A DNA stretch of 64,000 nt from JAICMB01 sp963795935 (GCA_963795935.1 CAWCJO010000004.1:992001-1056000); one strand, 5' to 3'. Counted from the first letter of the stretch, positions 31,201 to 40,714 are shown. Made by a program: numbers and translations. The notes: generated by a model from the sequence alone, not told the origin.

Positions 31201-31675
31201 CAGCTCGTAAGGATCGCGCCCGAACTGCGGCAGGCTTTCCACCTCCCGGGTGGTGATCTCGCGGCCAACTTGCGCATTTTCGGTCTGCAGCAGCGGCGCG
31301 CGTTCCGGCCGTCACGGTCACGCTTTCCGTAACCTCGCCTGGAGTCAGCGTCACGTTCACGCCTTGCGTCTGTTCCGCGTTCACCAGCACGTCCTGGATA
31401 TTCTGCTTCTGAAAATTGGGGGCCTCGGCGCTCAACGTGTAACTGCCCGGCGCCAGCCCAGAAAATCTATAAAAGCCGTCGGCGCTGGTGGTGGTGGTCT
31501 GCGTCTTCTTCGTCTCGTTGCTTGTAACCGTGACAGTCGCGTTTGGGATTACCGCTCCGCTGCTATCGGTGACGGTCCCTTGCATACTGGCGCCGAATTG
31601 CGCGTGAAGCAGCGGGGAAGAAAATGCGAGGCAGAGGCACGCGGCCACCACCTGGGCCGGAGTCTTGATGGACAT
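28291..31675 (-). CDS. TonB-dependent receptor-like protein, one frame break near 31300
   Basis: Start MSIKTPAQVVAACLCLAFSS (ATG at 31675) is a signal peptide. A CarboxypepD-regulatory domain (SMQGTVTDSSGAVIPNATVT) leads to VTESVTVTAGT in frame 1. Removing one base near 31300 gives APLLQTENAQVGREITTREV, joining VESLPQFGRDPYELVRLAPN in frame 2. The plug (NDYMIDGVSVNSLDWGGAAV, TDAYSAEWGRNSGAQISVIS) and barrel follow, ending VVELQARFSF with the terminal Phe. The joined length is about 1128 residues. Its stop overlaps the start of the MFS gene (TTGA), and a SIMPL gene ends 75 bp upstream. The three genes therefore form a probable SIMPL / receptor / MFS operon, which parallels the arrangement at 8-15 kb. 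Confidence 0.8.
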
Positions 31676-31750
31676 AGCGAGTGGACCCAACCTTTCGCTG
31701 TAAGACTCCCGGCTGGCATTTCCAGTTACATCGGCAGCCGAACGGCGCGC

Positions 31751-32482
31751 CTATTGCAGCAATTCAAATGTTAGATTCACGCTCGCGTGGATATCGATGT
31801 TACCCGGTTCAACCGGCGCTACCGTGCCCCCCTGCGCCTTGCTGAGCGAAAGCTCCACTTCGCGGCCGGGCGTGATGATGACGGGCTGTTCTTCTTCCAA
31901 CCGCAGCACCTTGCCGAGCCTGAGATTCAGCGAAGCGGCCAACGCCTCGGCGCCCGAGCGGGCCTGCGTCGCGGCTTGGCGCAAAGCCTGCGCGCGCGCC
32001 GCGTTTACGTCGCGCAAGGTGAAGTTCAGGCGGTTGACATTGCTGGCGCCCGCCTTGGTCGCCGCGTCGATCACCCTGCCGATGGCCGTCAGGTCGTCAA
32101 TCTGTATGCGTACCGTATTGTTGGCGGTATACCCGGGTATGGTCGGCGGACCGCCGTTCTTCGGATATTCGTAGTTCGGGTTGACGGAGAAATTCACAGT
32201 CTTGATATTCGTCGCGGGCACGATGGCGCGCAATGCAGCGATGACAACATTCGATTGTTTCGCGTTCAGGTCGGCCGCGGCCTTGGCGGTGGCGGCCTGG
32301 CTGATCACCCCGATGTCCATCTGGGCGCGGTCCGGCTGCGCCGATACGGTGGCGTCGCCGTGGACGCGGACATAGGGAGGCTCCTGCGGCGCGGCGTACT
32401 GCTGCGCGGCGAGCATGGGCGCGAAGGATAAAACGAGCCCGCCGATCCGAAGTCTCGCGCCGCGCGCTTGCAATGTTGTCAT
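31751..32482 (-). CDS. Periplasmic SIMPL-domain (DUF541) protein
   Basis: About 243 residues from MTTLQARGARLRIGGLVLSF. The signal peptide ends near MLAAQQ. The SIMPL domain shows VRVHGDATVSAQPDRAQMDI, then IKTVNFSVNPNYEY, YTANNTVRIQIDDLTAIG and NVNRLNFTLRDVNAARAQAL. It is clearly a paralogue of the gene at 10443-11141 but diverged. A start at 32512 is also open but would overlap the divergent GH144 gene start, so the ATG at 32482 with a better signal peptide is preferred. It probably leads the operon with the receptor and MFS transporter. Confidence 0.85.
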   Translation of the reverse strand: MTTLQARGARLRIGGLVLSFAPMLAAQQYAAPQEPPYVRVHGDATVSAQPDRAQMDIGVISQAATAKAAADLNAKQSNVVIAALRAIVPATNIKTVNFSVNPNYEYPKNGGPPTIPGYTANNTVRIQIDDLTAIGRVIDAATKAGASNVNRLNFTLRDVNAARAQALRQAATQARSGAEALAASLNLRLGKVLRLEEEQPVIITPGREVELSLSKAQGGTVAPVEPGNIDIHASVNLTFELLQ

Positions 32483-32512
32483 ACTCTTGATTACACCTGA
32501 AACGAGATCCAT

Positions 32513-33802
32513 TTGTTATCCCGGCGCCGCTTCCTGTCCCTTGCCGCCGCATTTCCCAGCGCCGCCCAGACGCCGTTCGCCCTGACGCTCTCCGACGAAG
32601 CCTTCCTTGAAGACCTCTCGCGCCGGGCGTTCCTCTATTTTTGGGAGCAGTCGGATCCGCATACCGGTCTGACGCTGGACCGCGCGCGCGACAGCGGCGA
32701 CAAGGTGACGGGCCGCAGCCACGAAGTCGCCAGCATGGCCTCCACCGGTTTCGCCCTCAGCGCCCTTTGCGTCGCTCAGGAACGGAAATGGAGAGATCCC
32801 GCCGAGATCGCCGGCCGCGTCCGCTCGACTCTCCGTCACCTCGCCAACAATCAGGATCACGAGCGCGGCTGGTTCTACCATTTCGTCGATATGCACACGG
32901 GTGAGCGCGTGTGGCGATCCGAGTTGTCCACCATCGACACCGCTCTTTTGCTCGCCGGCGTCCTCACGGTCCAGCAGTGCTTCGCCGCCGACGCCGAGAT
33001 CGCCCGCATGGCCCAGGAAATCTACGAGCGCGTGGATTTCCTGTGGCTTTTCGATCCCGCCTCGGGGCTTCTGCGCATGGGCTGGCGGCCCGAATCCGGC
33101 TTTCTGCGCGCCGCCTGGGTGAACTATCGCGAAAACAGCATCTTGAATATTCTGGCCATCGCTTCACCCACCTTCGGCATTCCGGTGCGCTCCTGGTATG
33201 CCTTCCGCCGCGATCCCGTGGTCTTTCAGGATTACCGTTACGTCGGGGCGGGCCCGCTCTTCACGCATCAGTATTCGCAAGCCTGGCTCGACCTTCGCGG
33301 ATTGCGCGACGGGTCTCCGTACAACATCGATTATTTTCAGAACTCCGTTGTCGCCACCCTCGCGCATCGCGCCTTTTGCCTGAGCCTGCGCAGCTTCTAC
33401 CCGTCTTATTCGGATAACCTCTGGGGAGTTACTCCGTCCGACAGCCAGATCGGCTACCTCGGTTGGGGCGGAAACTTCTCCCGCCGCGACCTCGACGGCA
33501 CCGTCGTACCCTGCGCCTCCGCCGGCTCGCTGATGTTCACTCCCGCGCTCTCGCTGGCGGCGCTGGGCGCCATGCATAAGGATTTCGGCCCCTACATCTA
33601 CGGCCGCTACGGATTTGCGGACGCCTTCCATCCGCTCTCGTTGTGGGTCAACCCGGACGTTGTGGGAATCGATCTGGGAATCACGCTTTTGAGCGCCGAG
33701 AATCTGCGCGCGCGCAGCGTCTGGAACTGGTTCAGCCGGCAACCCAACATCGCGGCGGCCCTCAACCGCATTTTCGAGCCGGAGGCCCAATTGTTCCGCT
33801 GA
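32513..33802 (+). CDS. GH144/glucoamylase-like exported glycoside hydrolase
   Basis: A 429-residue (alpha/alpha)6-barrel protein of the glycoamylase-like family (PF10091, GH144), several members of which are endo-beta-1,2-glucanases. It opens LSRRRFLSLAAAFPSAAQ, a Tat-type signal. Family marks are FLEDLSRRAFLYFWEQSDPH near residues 30-50, the segment EVASMASTGFALSALCVA, then LSTIDTALLLAG, WVNYRENSILNILAIASPT and GWGGNFSRRDLDGTVVPCA. Start codon is TTG at 32513, only 30 bp from the divergent SIMPL start. Length is normal for the family. Extracellular or periplasmic beta-glucan cleavage is expected from the family; the exact linkage is inferred. Confidence 0.82.
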   Translation: MLSRRRFLSLAAAFPSAAQTPFALTLSDEAFLEDLSRRAFLYFWEQSDPHTGLTLDRARDSGDKVTGRSHEVASMASTGFALSALCVAQERKWRDPAEIAGRVRSTLRHLANNQDHERGWFYHFVDMHTGERVWRSELSTIDTALLLAGVLTVQQCFAADAEIARMAQEIYERVDFLWLFDPASGLLRMGWRPESGFLRAAWVNYRENSILNILAIASPTFGIPVRSWYAFRRDPVVFQDYRYVGAGPLFTHQYSQAWLDLRGLRDGSPYNIDYFQNSVVATLAHRAFCLSLRSFYPSYSDNLWGVTPSDSQIGYLGWGGNFSRRDLDGTVVPCASAGSLMFTPALSLAALGAMHKDFGPYIYGRYGFADAFHPLSLWVNPDVVGIDLGITLLSAENLRARSVWNWFSRQPNIAAALNRIFEPEAQLFR

Positions 33803-34008
33803 CTCGCACATTGTAGGCCCAGGGGCGCGTGAAGAGGGCAAGTAAGCAGGCGTCGATCCCATTTATTCGGAACCGTAGTAGTACTCCAGGCCGGCAAGCG
33901 CAATGGGCGGCGGCGGGCGCAACTTGCCGCGCACTCAGAGATAGCGCGAAGCCGTGCTTGTCGGGGCGGCTCGCGGCAGTCGCGGCGGCGCGGTTACGAT
34001 AGCAGGAG

Positions 34009-34842
34009 ATGACCACACCACCCATGGCGGCCGAGCCACTCGAGCGCATCCAGTGCCAGTGGTGCCAGAGCATGAACCCGAAGCACGCTCTGACTTGCCA
34101 GGCATGTGGAGCGCCCCTCGACATCCGCAATCTGGTAAGCGAATCCGGCTGGCGGGAAGCGCCGCGCATCCGCGATATGACGGAGATTCACTTCAGCTCC
34201 AGCACCTGCCAGGTGGAAGGCGAGATTGTACCGGTGGCGGAGATCAATCTCGCGGCGAACGACGCGATTTTTTTTGAACACCACGTCATGCTGTGGAAGG
34301 ACGAAGCGGTTCCGATGAACGTGATGCAACTCTCCGGCGGCATCAAGCGTGCGTTCGCGGGCATGCCGTTCGTCATCAGCGTTGCGAGCGGACCGGGCCG
34401 CATCGCCTTCTCGCGCGACGCCAGCGGCGAGCTCGTCGTTTTGCCCCTGCATCCCGGCATGGAGCTGGATGTTCGCGAGCATGCCTTCCTGTTGGCGTCG
34501 CACCAGATCAATTATTCTTTTGTGCGCATCAAAGGCCTGGCTAACATCATTTTCGGCGGCCAGGGCATGTTCATGGACCGCTTCGTAACGGGCGGGGTGC
34601 AGGGTCTGCTGATTCTCCATGGCTATGGCAATGTTTTCGAGCGCGTGTTGAAACCCGGCGAGAGCATCATGTTGGAGCCGGGCGCATTCCTCTACAAGGA
34701 TTCCTCGGTGACGATGCAGGTGGAGTTTCAGCACCTGGGCAGCGGATTCTTCGGCGGCACGAACATGAGCCTGGCGAAGATGACGGGGCCGGGGCGCGTG
34801 GGCATACAGTCGATGTACGTGCACCATCACACGTCGGATTGA
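34009..34842 (+). CDS. AIM24-family protein with N-terminal zinc ribbon (copy 1)
   Basis: A 277-residue protein. Residues 14-36 hold a four-cysteine ribbon (C16, C19, C30, C33; IQCQWCQ, LTCQACG). The rest is a beta-rich AIM24/TIGR00266-type domain: FFEHHVMLWKDEAVPMNVM, LSGGIKRAFAGMPFVISVAS, PGRIAFSRDASGELVVLPLH, and GAFLYKDSSVTMQVEFQHLG. The family has unknown function; the yeast homologue is a mitochondrial inner-membrane protein. The second copy starts 14 bp after this stop on the same strand and shows the same domain order. The two probably arose by duplication and may act together. No signal peptide, so cytoplasmic. Confidence 0.83.
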   Translation: MTTPPMAAEPLERIQCQWCQSMNPKHALTCQACGAPLDIRNLVSESGWREAPRIRDMTEIHFSSSTCQVEGEIVPVAEINLAANDAIFFEHHVMLWKDEAVPMNVMQLSGGIKRAFAGMPFVISVASGPGRIAFSRDASGELVVLPLHPGMELDVREHAFLLASHQINYSFVRIKGLANIIFGGQGMFMDRFVTGGVQGLLILHGYGNVFERVLKPGESIMLEPGAFLYKDSSVTMQVEFQHLGSGFFGGTNMSLAKMTGPGRVGIQSMYVHHHTSD

Positions 34843-34856
34843 GGGAAGGCACAATC

Positions 34857-35924
34857 ATGTTTTGCACGAATTGCGGAGCTCAAATTCCGGAGGGCGCGAA
34901 CTTTTGCGTTGCGTGCGGGAGCGCCGCGAAGCCCGTGGGGCCACCGCCGCAGGCGCCCCCAGCTCCCCAGAGGCCGACAAGCGCGGCGCCTGCTTACACT
35001 TCGCCAAGGAGTGAGCCGCCGCGCGCGGCAGCCTCCCAATGTCCCTGGTGCGGCGCCACGATCGATGCGACTCAATCAAGCTGTCCCAAATGCGGCGCGG
35101 CCGTGAACACGCTTGGAAACGTCGTGGGAGCCAGCGTTACGCGATCGGGTTGGGCGCAGTTGCCGGGACGCCGCGACATGGCCAAGCTGCAGTTCGGCAA
35201 CTCTTTCTGCCAGATTGAAGGCGCATACGTTCCGGTCGCGGATTTCAATCTTGCGCCGGGCGATGGAATTTACTTTGCGCATCACGCGCTGCTGTGGAAG
35301 GACCCGCAGGTCAACGTCACGACCATGCCACTGAGCGGCGCCTGGAAACGAATGTTCGCGGGGATGCCGCTGATCATGACGCAAGCGCAAGGCCCCGGCC
35401 ACATCGCGTTTTCCCGCGACGCTCCGGGCGAGACCATCGCGCTGCCGATCCATCCTGGGCAGGAGGTCGACGTCCGCGAGCACCTGTTTCTTACCGCGAC
35501 GACCAACGTGACGTACGATTGGTTCTCGACCGACATCTGGTTCCGCACGCGCAATGGCAACGACACCGAAATTCATTATCCGATCGGCATGTTCATGGAC
35601 CGCTTCCGCGCGCAGCAGGCGCCCGGACTGCTGCTGCTTCATGCCGCTGGAAATGTCTTCGTGCGGCAGTTGGGCGCGGGGCAGACGATCCTGGTCAAGC
35701 CGACCGCGCTGATCTTCAAGGACCCCGGCGTACAGATGCAATTGCACTTCGAGCAACCGAATATCGGCGGCTTCAGCTTCGGGTGGGGGTCGTGGACGAA
35801 CCGCTACATCTGGCTGCGCTTGTCCGGGCCGGGCCGCGTGGCCGTGCAATCGGTCTTCGAGCGTATCGAAGCCGAATCGAGAAACATTTACGATTTCTCG
35901 TATGCGACGCAGGCGCAGTGGTAG
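34857..35924 (+). CDS. AIM24-family protein with two zinc ribbons (copy 2)
   Basis: A 355-residue paralogue of the preceding gene. The start ATG at 34857 is preceded by GAGGGAAGG, a good ribosome site. A first ribbon has C3, C6, C17 and C20 (MFCTNCGAQIPEGANFCVAC). A proline-rich linker and a second ribbon (QCPWCGATIDATQSSCPKCG) follow, then the AIM24 domain (YFAHHALLWKDPQVNVTTMP, GPGHIAFSRDAPGETIALPI, GMFMDRFRAQQAPGLLLLHA). Two stacked ribbons suggest binding to protein or nucleic acid, but this is inference. It is convergent with the penicillin acylase, the stops being 3 bp apart. Confidence 0.83.
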   Translation: MFCTNCGAQIPEGANFCVACGSAAKPVGPPPQAPPAPQRPTSAAPAYTSPRSEPPRAAASQCPWCGATIDATQSSCPKCGAAVNTLGNVVGASVTRSGWAQLPGRRDMAKLQFGNSFCQIEGAYVPVADFNLAPGDGIYFAHHALLWKDPQVNVTTMPLSGAWKRMFAGMPLIMTQAQGPGHIAFSRDAPGETIALPIHPGQEVDVREHLFLTATTNVTYDWFSTDIWFRTRNGNDTEIHYPIGMFMDRFRAQQAPGLLLLHAAGNVFVRQLGAGQTILVKPTALIFKDPGVQMQLHFEQPNIGGFSFGWGSWTNRYIWLRLSGPGRVAVQSVFERIEAESRNIYDFSYATQAQW

Positions 35925-35927
35925 ACG

Positions 35928-38142
35928 CTACTTCGGATTCACAGTGAGGGTGGCCCTCGCGTCCACGCGATCGAACTGCATTGGAAAGCTCGCGCCGGCA
36001 TAGTAGGCGTTCCACTGATCCTTATAATGACGGGACAGGATCTGGCCCGATTCGCCGATGGTCAGATTATTCCACGAGCCGTCCCAGTTAGAAAGGTCCG
36101 CGACGAAGCGCATCGACGGTCCGAGCCGCTGCGTGGTCTGCTTCACGGTGGTGGAAGATCCGCTCATCGGGACGGGTCCGATATTAAAAAAACTCCCCAG
36201 GATCGGGATGCCGCCGCCGACCGGCTGCTTGATCGTCAGCTCGTTATCGCGTCCCCATTGCCAACGCCGGGCGCTCTCTCCCTGTAATTTCCTGCCGTCC
36301 TCATAGGCGTCGGCGAGGGAGCGCCGCAGCGTCTCGTCCATGTCTTTGAACCAGCCGCGTCCGCCGTTCTCGACGATGTTCTGGACCACCGCGGGCGCCA
36401 TCTGGATGTCATAGCGATCGCCCTTGCCCGGCGAGGCGGCGTTCGCGATGGCGCCGCGCAGCCGCAGGTACACGAGTCTGGCAAGGAGCGGCGCGGCCAG
36501 ATTTTTTTCCATCTGCCCGTTCCAGCTTCGCAGCGTTTGGATGGCTTGTTTCAGGTCCGGGTCCTTCGCAGGCTTACGATCCCAGGCCGCCACAACGCGG
36601 CGCGCCAGAAAGCGGCAGAACCCGGAGTACACGTCTTTCTCGACCGCCAGCATTGCGGTTGGCTTCCAACCCGTGCGCGCCGATAGAAGATCGCGGATTT
36701 GCAGCGAGCGGTAGGGCGGGGCGAAGTTGCCGCTGACGCGATACGCGTAGCCGGGCGGGAACGGGTTCTGGTTCGCCGTCACGATCATGCCGCCCGCCGG
36801 ATTGTAGAAAGCGGGTAACTGCTCGAAGGGAATGAATCCGTCCCATTCGTAATTGCCGGAGCTGCCGTCCACGGGAACATCGCCATCGAAGGCGCGGCGG
36901 ATGGGCAGCAGCCCGGTGGCGTGATAGCCGATGTTGCCGTCCACGTCCGCGTAGACGAAGTTCTGTCCCGGACCGGGAAAGCGCTTGATCGCCGCGGTGA
37001 ACTCGGCCCAGTTGGCGGCGCGGTCGATATCGAGAAAGGGAAACTGAAAGGAGCCCGGCTCGCCGGCGGTCCAGCGCAGCGACAGGTAGCGGCCGCGATC
37101 GGAAACCATGATGGGACCATGGCGCGTGACCCATTGATCGAACGGTTCACCGCGGCGGCCCTTCACGGCGATGACATCGCGTTCCAGGCGCGCCTGTTCG
37201 GGCGCGCCGCGAAACAGGTATCTTCCGGTGCGGGGATCGAACTTCTCGATATAGAGATCCTCCACGTCGAAGCCAAGGTTGGTCACGCCCCATGCGATCC
37301 GCCGGTTATGGCCGATGATGACGCAGGGCACGCCGGGCAAAGAAACGCCGGTGACATCGAGTCCCGCGGCTTTCAGATGGACCTGGTACCACGTGGAAGG
37401 GACGCTGTAATCGAGGTGCGGGTCGTTGGCCAGAATCGGCTTGCCTGTCGCCGTGCGCGCGCCGGAAAGCGCCCAGGCGTTCGATCCCGGCTGAATCTCG
37501 CGGCCGCTTCGAACGGGGAAAAGAGCGTTGACCTTGGCGGCGTCGCCGCCGGCGAGCAAAGTCTGTTTCTGGATCTCGTCCGGCCACGTCGTGGTCAGGT
37601 TGCGGTACATCTGCAGCCCGGCGAGGATGGAATCGACCTCGCTCCAGGGCCGCGGCTGGTAGCCGAGAAGGGTGAACTCCAGCGGCAGGTTTCCGCGATG
37701 CGTCTCGATGAAGTAATTCACGCCGCGCGCGTATGCCGCCAGCACGGCGCGGTCGGCGGCGGGCAGAGTGCGAGTCTGTTCTTCGGCCATGCGGCGCATG
37801 CGCAGGCGCCTCGATTCGCGGTCCAGTTCGAGCGTTGACGGCCCGATGATCTCGGATAGATCGCCGCCCGCCAGACGCCGCAGCGCGTCCATCTGCCATA
37901 GCCGGTCCTGGGCCGTTACGAAGCCTTGCAGGAAGAGCGCGTCCTCCCAATTCGCGGCCGCGATGTGCGGCACGCCGAGCGAGTCGCGGACCACGGTTGC
38001 GCGCTGTGAAACAGGAGCGGCGATGCTGCCCGAGACCTGCGGGCAGAGGGCGCCAGGCAATCCAATACACCGCAAAAAGGCCGCACAAGAGCAAAACCGC
38101 TATGCTCAAGTTGATGTATTTCAGAACTTTGCTGGAATGCAC
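35928..38142 (-). CDS. Penicillin acylase family Ntn-hydrolase, frame break near 38042
   Basis: A self-processing N-terminal nucleophile hydrolase that cleaves amide bonds of beta-lactams, acyl-homoserine lactones or related molecules. The N-terminal frame from 38142 gives KVLKYINLSIAVLLLCGLFA, a membrane or signal segment. Removing one base from the GGG at 38041-38043 joins WRPLP to QVSGSIAAPVSQRATVVRDS. Then come GVPHIAAANWEDALFLQGFV and QDRLWQMDALRR. The autocleavage site is EIQPGSNAWALSGARTATGK, where the Ser of GSNAW would start the beta chain. YADVDGNIGYHATGLLPIRR and MIVTANQNPFPPGYAYRVS follow. Length of about 737 residues is normal. Substrate is unknown; export to the periplasm is likely. 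Confidence 0.83.
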
Positions 38143-38197
38143 TCGAATGAATTCTAACCCACGGCTTCGAGCGAACCCGCGCGCGACCGCGTCTTAA

Positions 38198-39550
38198 ATG
38201 GGGTACCGTTTCCTTGTCCTGATCGCGATTCTCGCGGCGAACGGGTTTTTCGCCGCCGCCGAGGTCGCGCTCGTCTCAGTTCGCCGCAGCCGTTTGCGGG
38301 CCCTTGCCGAAGGGGGGGACGCGCCGGCGCAGACGGCCCTGAACCTTCTGGCGAATCCGAGCCGCCTGTTGTCGGTAACGCAAGTCGGCGTGACGCTGGC
38401 GAGTCTGGGCCTGGGCTGGGCGGGCGAAGGCACCGTTTTCAATCTCATCGAGAAGCTGCTGGGACCCCATGTTCCGGCGCAATGGAGCACCGTTCTCCAC
38501 GCCGCCAGTTTTGTCATCGCGTTTGCGATTATCAGCTATGCCCACGTGGTGATCGGCGAGGTGGTTCCCAAGAACCTGGCGCTTGAAAAGGCCGACCGGC
38601 TGGCGCGCCTGGTGGCCCCCGCGCTGCTCCTTTTCTCGAGAATCATGGCGCCCTTCGTGTGGGTCGCGGAACACACCGCGGCGGCCATGTCGCGCTCGCT
38701 CGGCTTGCGGGGCGATCACGCCGGAGGCGGGCACTCCACCGAAGAGATCAAGTTCATCGTCGCCTCCAGCCGCACCGAAGGACACCTGCACCAATTCGAG
38801 GAGGACGCCATCGAAGCGCTGCTCGACCTGCAGGATTATTCGGCCCGCGAGATCATGGTGCCGCGCAACCAGATCGTCTCGGTGGGCGTGGACGCTCCCT
38901 TGGAACAGGTGTTGCGGGTCATGCGGGAGCACCAGTATTCGCGGGTGCCGGTGTATGAGGGCGGACCCGAGCATATCATCGGCTACGTGCATTACAAAGA
39001 TCTGATGCGCATCTGGGAGGAGCGCAGGATCGCGAACGAGAGAAAGCGCGTGGTGCGTCCCTTCCGGCTGCAGCGCGTGCTGCGCAAGCCTCTGGTGGCG
39101 CCGGAAACCAAGCCGTTGAACGAGCTGATCGACGAGTTTCGCAATACCCACATCCACATGGCGATGGTGGTCGACGAGTTCGGGACCATCGTGGGCGTGG
39201 TGACGCTGGAGGACGTACTGGAGCAGATTTTCGGCGAGATCGGCGATGAGCACGACGTGAAACGTCCGGCTCCCAAGGCGGGCGCGCCGGTGCTGGAGCT
39301 GGACGGCAGCACGACTATCCGCGATCTCGATACGCAATACGGCCTGGAATTGCCGGGCGAAGCGGGATTTGAGACGCTCGCGGGCTTTCTGCTGTTTCAG
39401 TTGGGTTATATTCCGAGCTCCGGCGAAAAGCTGGACTACGGCGGCCGCAGGTTCACGGTGCTGCAAATGGATCGCAACCGTATCGCGCGCGTGCGGATCG
39501 AGAAATTGCCCGAGCCGGCAGGCGTGGCGCAGGCGGATAGCGCGGGATAG
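38198..39550 (+). CDS. CNNM/CorC-type hemolysin-family membrane protein
   Basis: A 450-residue protein with four domains. The DUF21/CNNM transmembrane part covers residues 5-185 (VLIAILAANGFFAAAEVALV, SVTQVGVTLASLGLGWAGE, VIGEVVPKNLALEKADRLAR). Two CBS domains lie at about 205-330 (DYSAREIMVPRNQIVSVGVD, AMVVDEFGTIVGVVTLEDVL). A CorC/HlyC domain occupies the C-terminus (YGLELPGEAGFETLAGFLLF, LDYGGRRFTVLQMDRNRIAR). Members act in magnesium or cobalt homeostasis; older annotations call them hemolysins. It is intact, divergent from the penicillin acylase and 26 bp ahead of the PgeF-like gene. Confidence 0.9.
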   Translation: MGYRFLVLIAILAANGFFAAAEVALVSVRRSRLRALAEGGDAPAQTALNLLANPSRLLSVTQVGVTLASLGLGWAGEGTVFNLIEKLLGPHVPAQWSTVLHAASFVIAFAIISYAHVVIGEVVPKNLALEKADRLARLVAPALLLFSRIMAPFVWVAEHTAAAMSRSLGLRGDHAGGGHSTEEIKFIVASSRTEGHLHQFEEDAIEALLDLQDYSAREIMVPRNQIVSVGVDAPLEQVLRVMREHQYSRVPVYEGGPEHIIGYVHYKDLMRIWEERRIANERKRVVRPFRLQRVLRKPLVAPETKPLNELIDEFRNTHIHMAMVVDEFGTIVGVVTLEDVLEQIFGEIGDEHDVKRPAPKAGAPVLELDGSTTIRDLDTQYGLELPGEAGFETLAGFLLFQLGYIPSSGEKLDYGGRRFTVLQMDRNRIARVRIEKLPEPAGVAQADSAG

Positions 39551-39576
39551 CTGGGGCGGAAACGCTAAAATGAGCC

Positions 39577-40266
39577 TTGTTCTACCTGGACGAGCGGGGC
39601 GTTTACCGCGCCGAATCGCTGGAGCGCTTTGCGTGGCTGGAACACGGGTTTGGAACCCGGGCAAGCATGGCGTGGCCGGACCCGTCGCGGCTCGTCACGC
39701 CCAAACAAATCCATTCCAGCCGCGTACTCGTTATTCCGCCGGGTGTTCCGGCCGGGCGGGCGGTGCGGCTCGGGGAGGGCGATGCCCTGATTTCATTACA
39801 GGCCGGCGTGCTGGCGGGAATTCGCACGGCCGACTGTCTGCCGATCCTGGTTGTCGATGCGGAGACGCGAATGTGCGCGGCAATTCACGCGGGCTGGCGC
39901 GGGACGGCCGCCGGCATTGCTGTCGAAGCTATTCGCGAGATGGTCCAGTTCGGCGCCCGGCCGGAAGACATTTGGGTCGCGATAGGCCCTGGAATCGGAC
40001 GGTGCTGTTTCGAAGTGGGCCCGGAAGTGGGAGCGCAGTTCCAGGCATTCTTCCCCGAAAGGGCTGATTTGAACCACCAGGCCGCCAAAACCACCATCGA
40101 TCTAGCCGAAGCCAACCGGCGGCAATTCATTGGCGCAGGCGTGCCAAAAGGGCACATCGAGATGAGCGGATTGTGCACGGCGTGCCGTGGGGCGGAATTC
40201 TACTCCTACCGGCGCGAGCGGGAGCGGGCTGGACGCATGATTTCGGCCATCGGACGGGTCTCGTAG
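39577..40266 (+). CDS. pgeF: PgeF/YfiH-family polyphenol oxidase-like protein
   Basis: A 229-residue protein of the YfiH/laccase-domain family, implicated in peptidoglycan editing (hydrolysis of misincorporated UDP-MurNAc-L-Ser) and in purine nucleoside cleavage. Motifs: VTPKQIHSSRVLVI with the metal-site His, GDALISLQAGVLAGIRTADC, AAIHAGWRGTAAGIAVEAI (conserved HAGWRG), IGPGIGRCCFEVG and GLCTACRGAEFYSYRRER. Start is a TTG at 39577; no better ATG is present. It follows the CNNM gene closely and ends at a bidirectional terminator facing the DksA-type gene. Confidence 0.87.
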   Translation: MFYLDERGVYRAESLERFAWLEHGFGTRASMAWPDPSRLVTPKQIHSSRVLVIPPGVPAGRAVRLGEGDALISLQAGVLAGIRTADCLPILVVDAETRMCAAIHAGWRGTAAGIAVEAIREMVQFGARPEDIWVAIGPGIGRCCFEVGPEVGAQFQAFFPERADLNHQAAKTTIDLAEANRRQFIGAGVPKGHIEMSGLCTACRGAEFYSYRRERERAGRMISAIGRVS

Positions 40267-40273
40267 AAAAGCA

Positions 40274-40301
40274 AAAGGCGCGGGAACGGGCCCACGCCTT
40301 T
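40274..40301. terminator. Bidirectional hairpin terminator
   Basis: AAAGGCG at 40274-40280 pairs with CGCCTTT at 40295-40301. A GGG:CCC extension and a six-base loop lie between, with one C-A mismatch. On the minus strand the stem is followed by TGCTTTT; on the plus strand by GGTTAAAA. It lies between two convergent genes, 7 bp after the PgeF-like stop and 30 bp from the DksA-type stop, and fits a shared intrinsic terminator. Confidence 0.65.
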
Positions 40302-40330
40302 GGTTAAAACTATCGGGAAAGATGCCGCTC

Positions 40331-40714
40331 TCAAGCGGCGTTCACGAGGAGATCGTCGAGGCTGTCGATTCCTTCTTCCTGATTCCTGTCCGCGATTTCC
40401 TGGCAGGCAATGCAGAACGCGGCCCAAGGCACCGCGTTGAGGCGCTTGGGGTTGATGTCTTCCTCACAATGCAGGCAGACACCGAAATTACCTTCATTGA
40501 TCCGGTGCAGCGCCGCGCGGACATTGCGCAACAGGTTGGATTCCCTGTCGAGGTTGCGGATTGCGAGTTCGCGCTCGGCGGCGTTTTGAACTTCGTCCAG
40601 CGCATCCGGACTCTTTTCGATGGTGATTCCGTCCCGGTTTCGCAGCACCTGAGCGAGCTCGGCCTGCTTGGTTTCCAGGATCTCTCGATATTTGTTTACT
40701 TCGGTCTTCGTCAT
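40331..40714 (-). CDS. DksA/TraR-type C4 zinc-finger protein
   Basis: A 127-residue protein. The coiled-coil N-terminal half (EVNKYREILETKQAELAQVL, DEVQNAAERELAIRNLDRES) is followed by a C4 zinc finger with C80, C83, C101 and C104 (FGVCLHCEEDINPKRLNAVP, then AFCIACQEIADRN). Family members bind RNA polymerase through the secondary channel and modulate the stringent response. The acidic tip residues that define DksA proper (DxxDxA) are partly present as PDALDEV. The start ATG at 40714 is preceded by AAGGAGAG at a good distance. Confidence 0.85.
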   Translation of the reverse strand: MTKTEVNKYREILETKQAELAQVLRNRDGITIEKSPDALDEVQNAAERELAIRNLDRESNLLRNVRAALHRINEGNFGVCLHCEEDINPKRLNAVPWAAFCIACQEIADRNQEEGIDSLDDLLVNAA

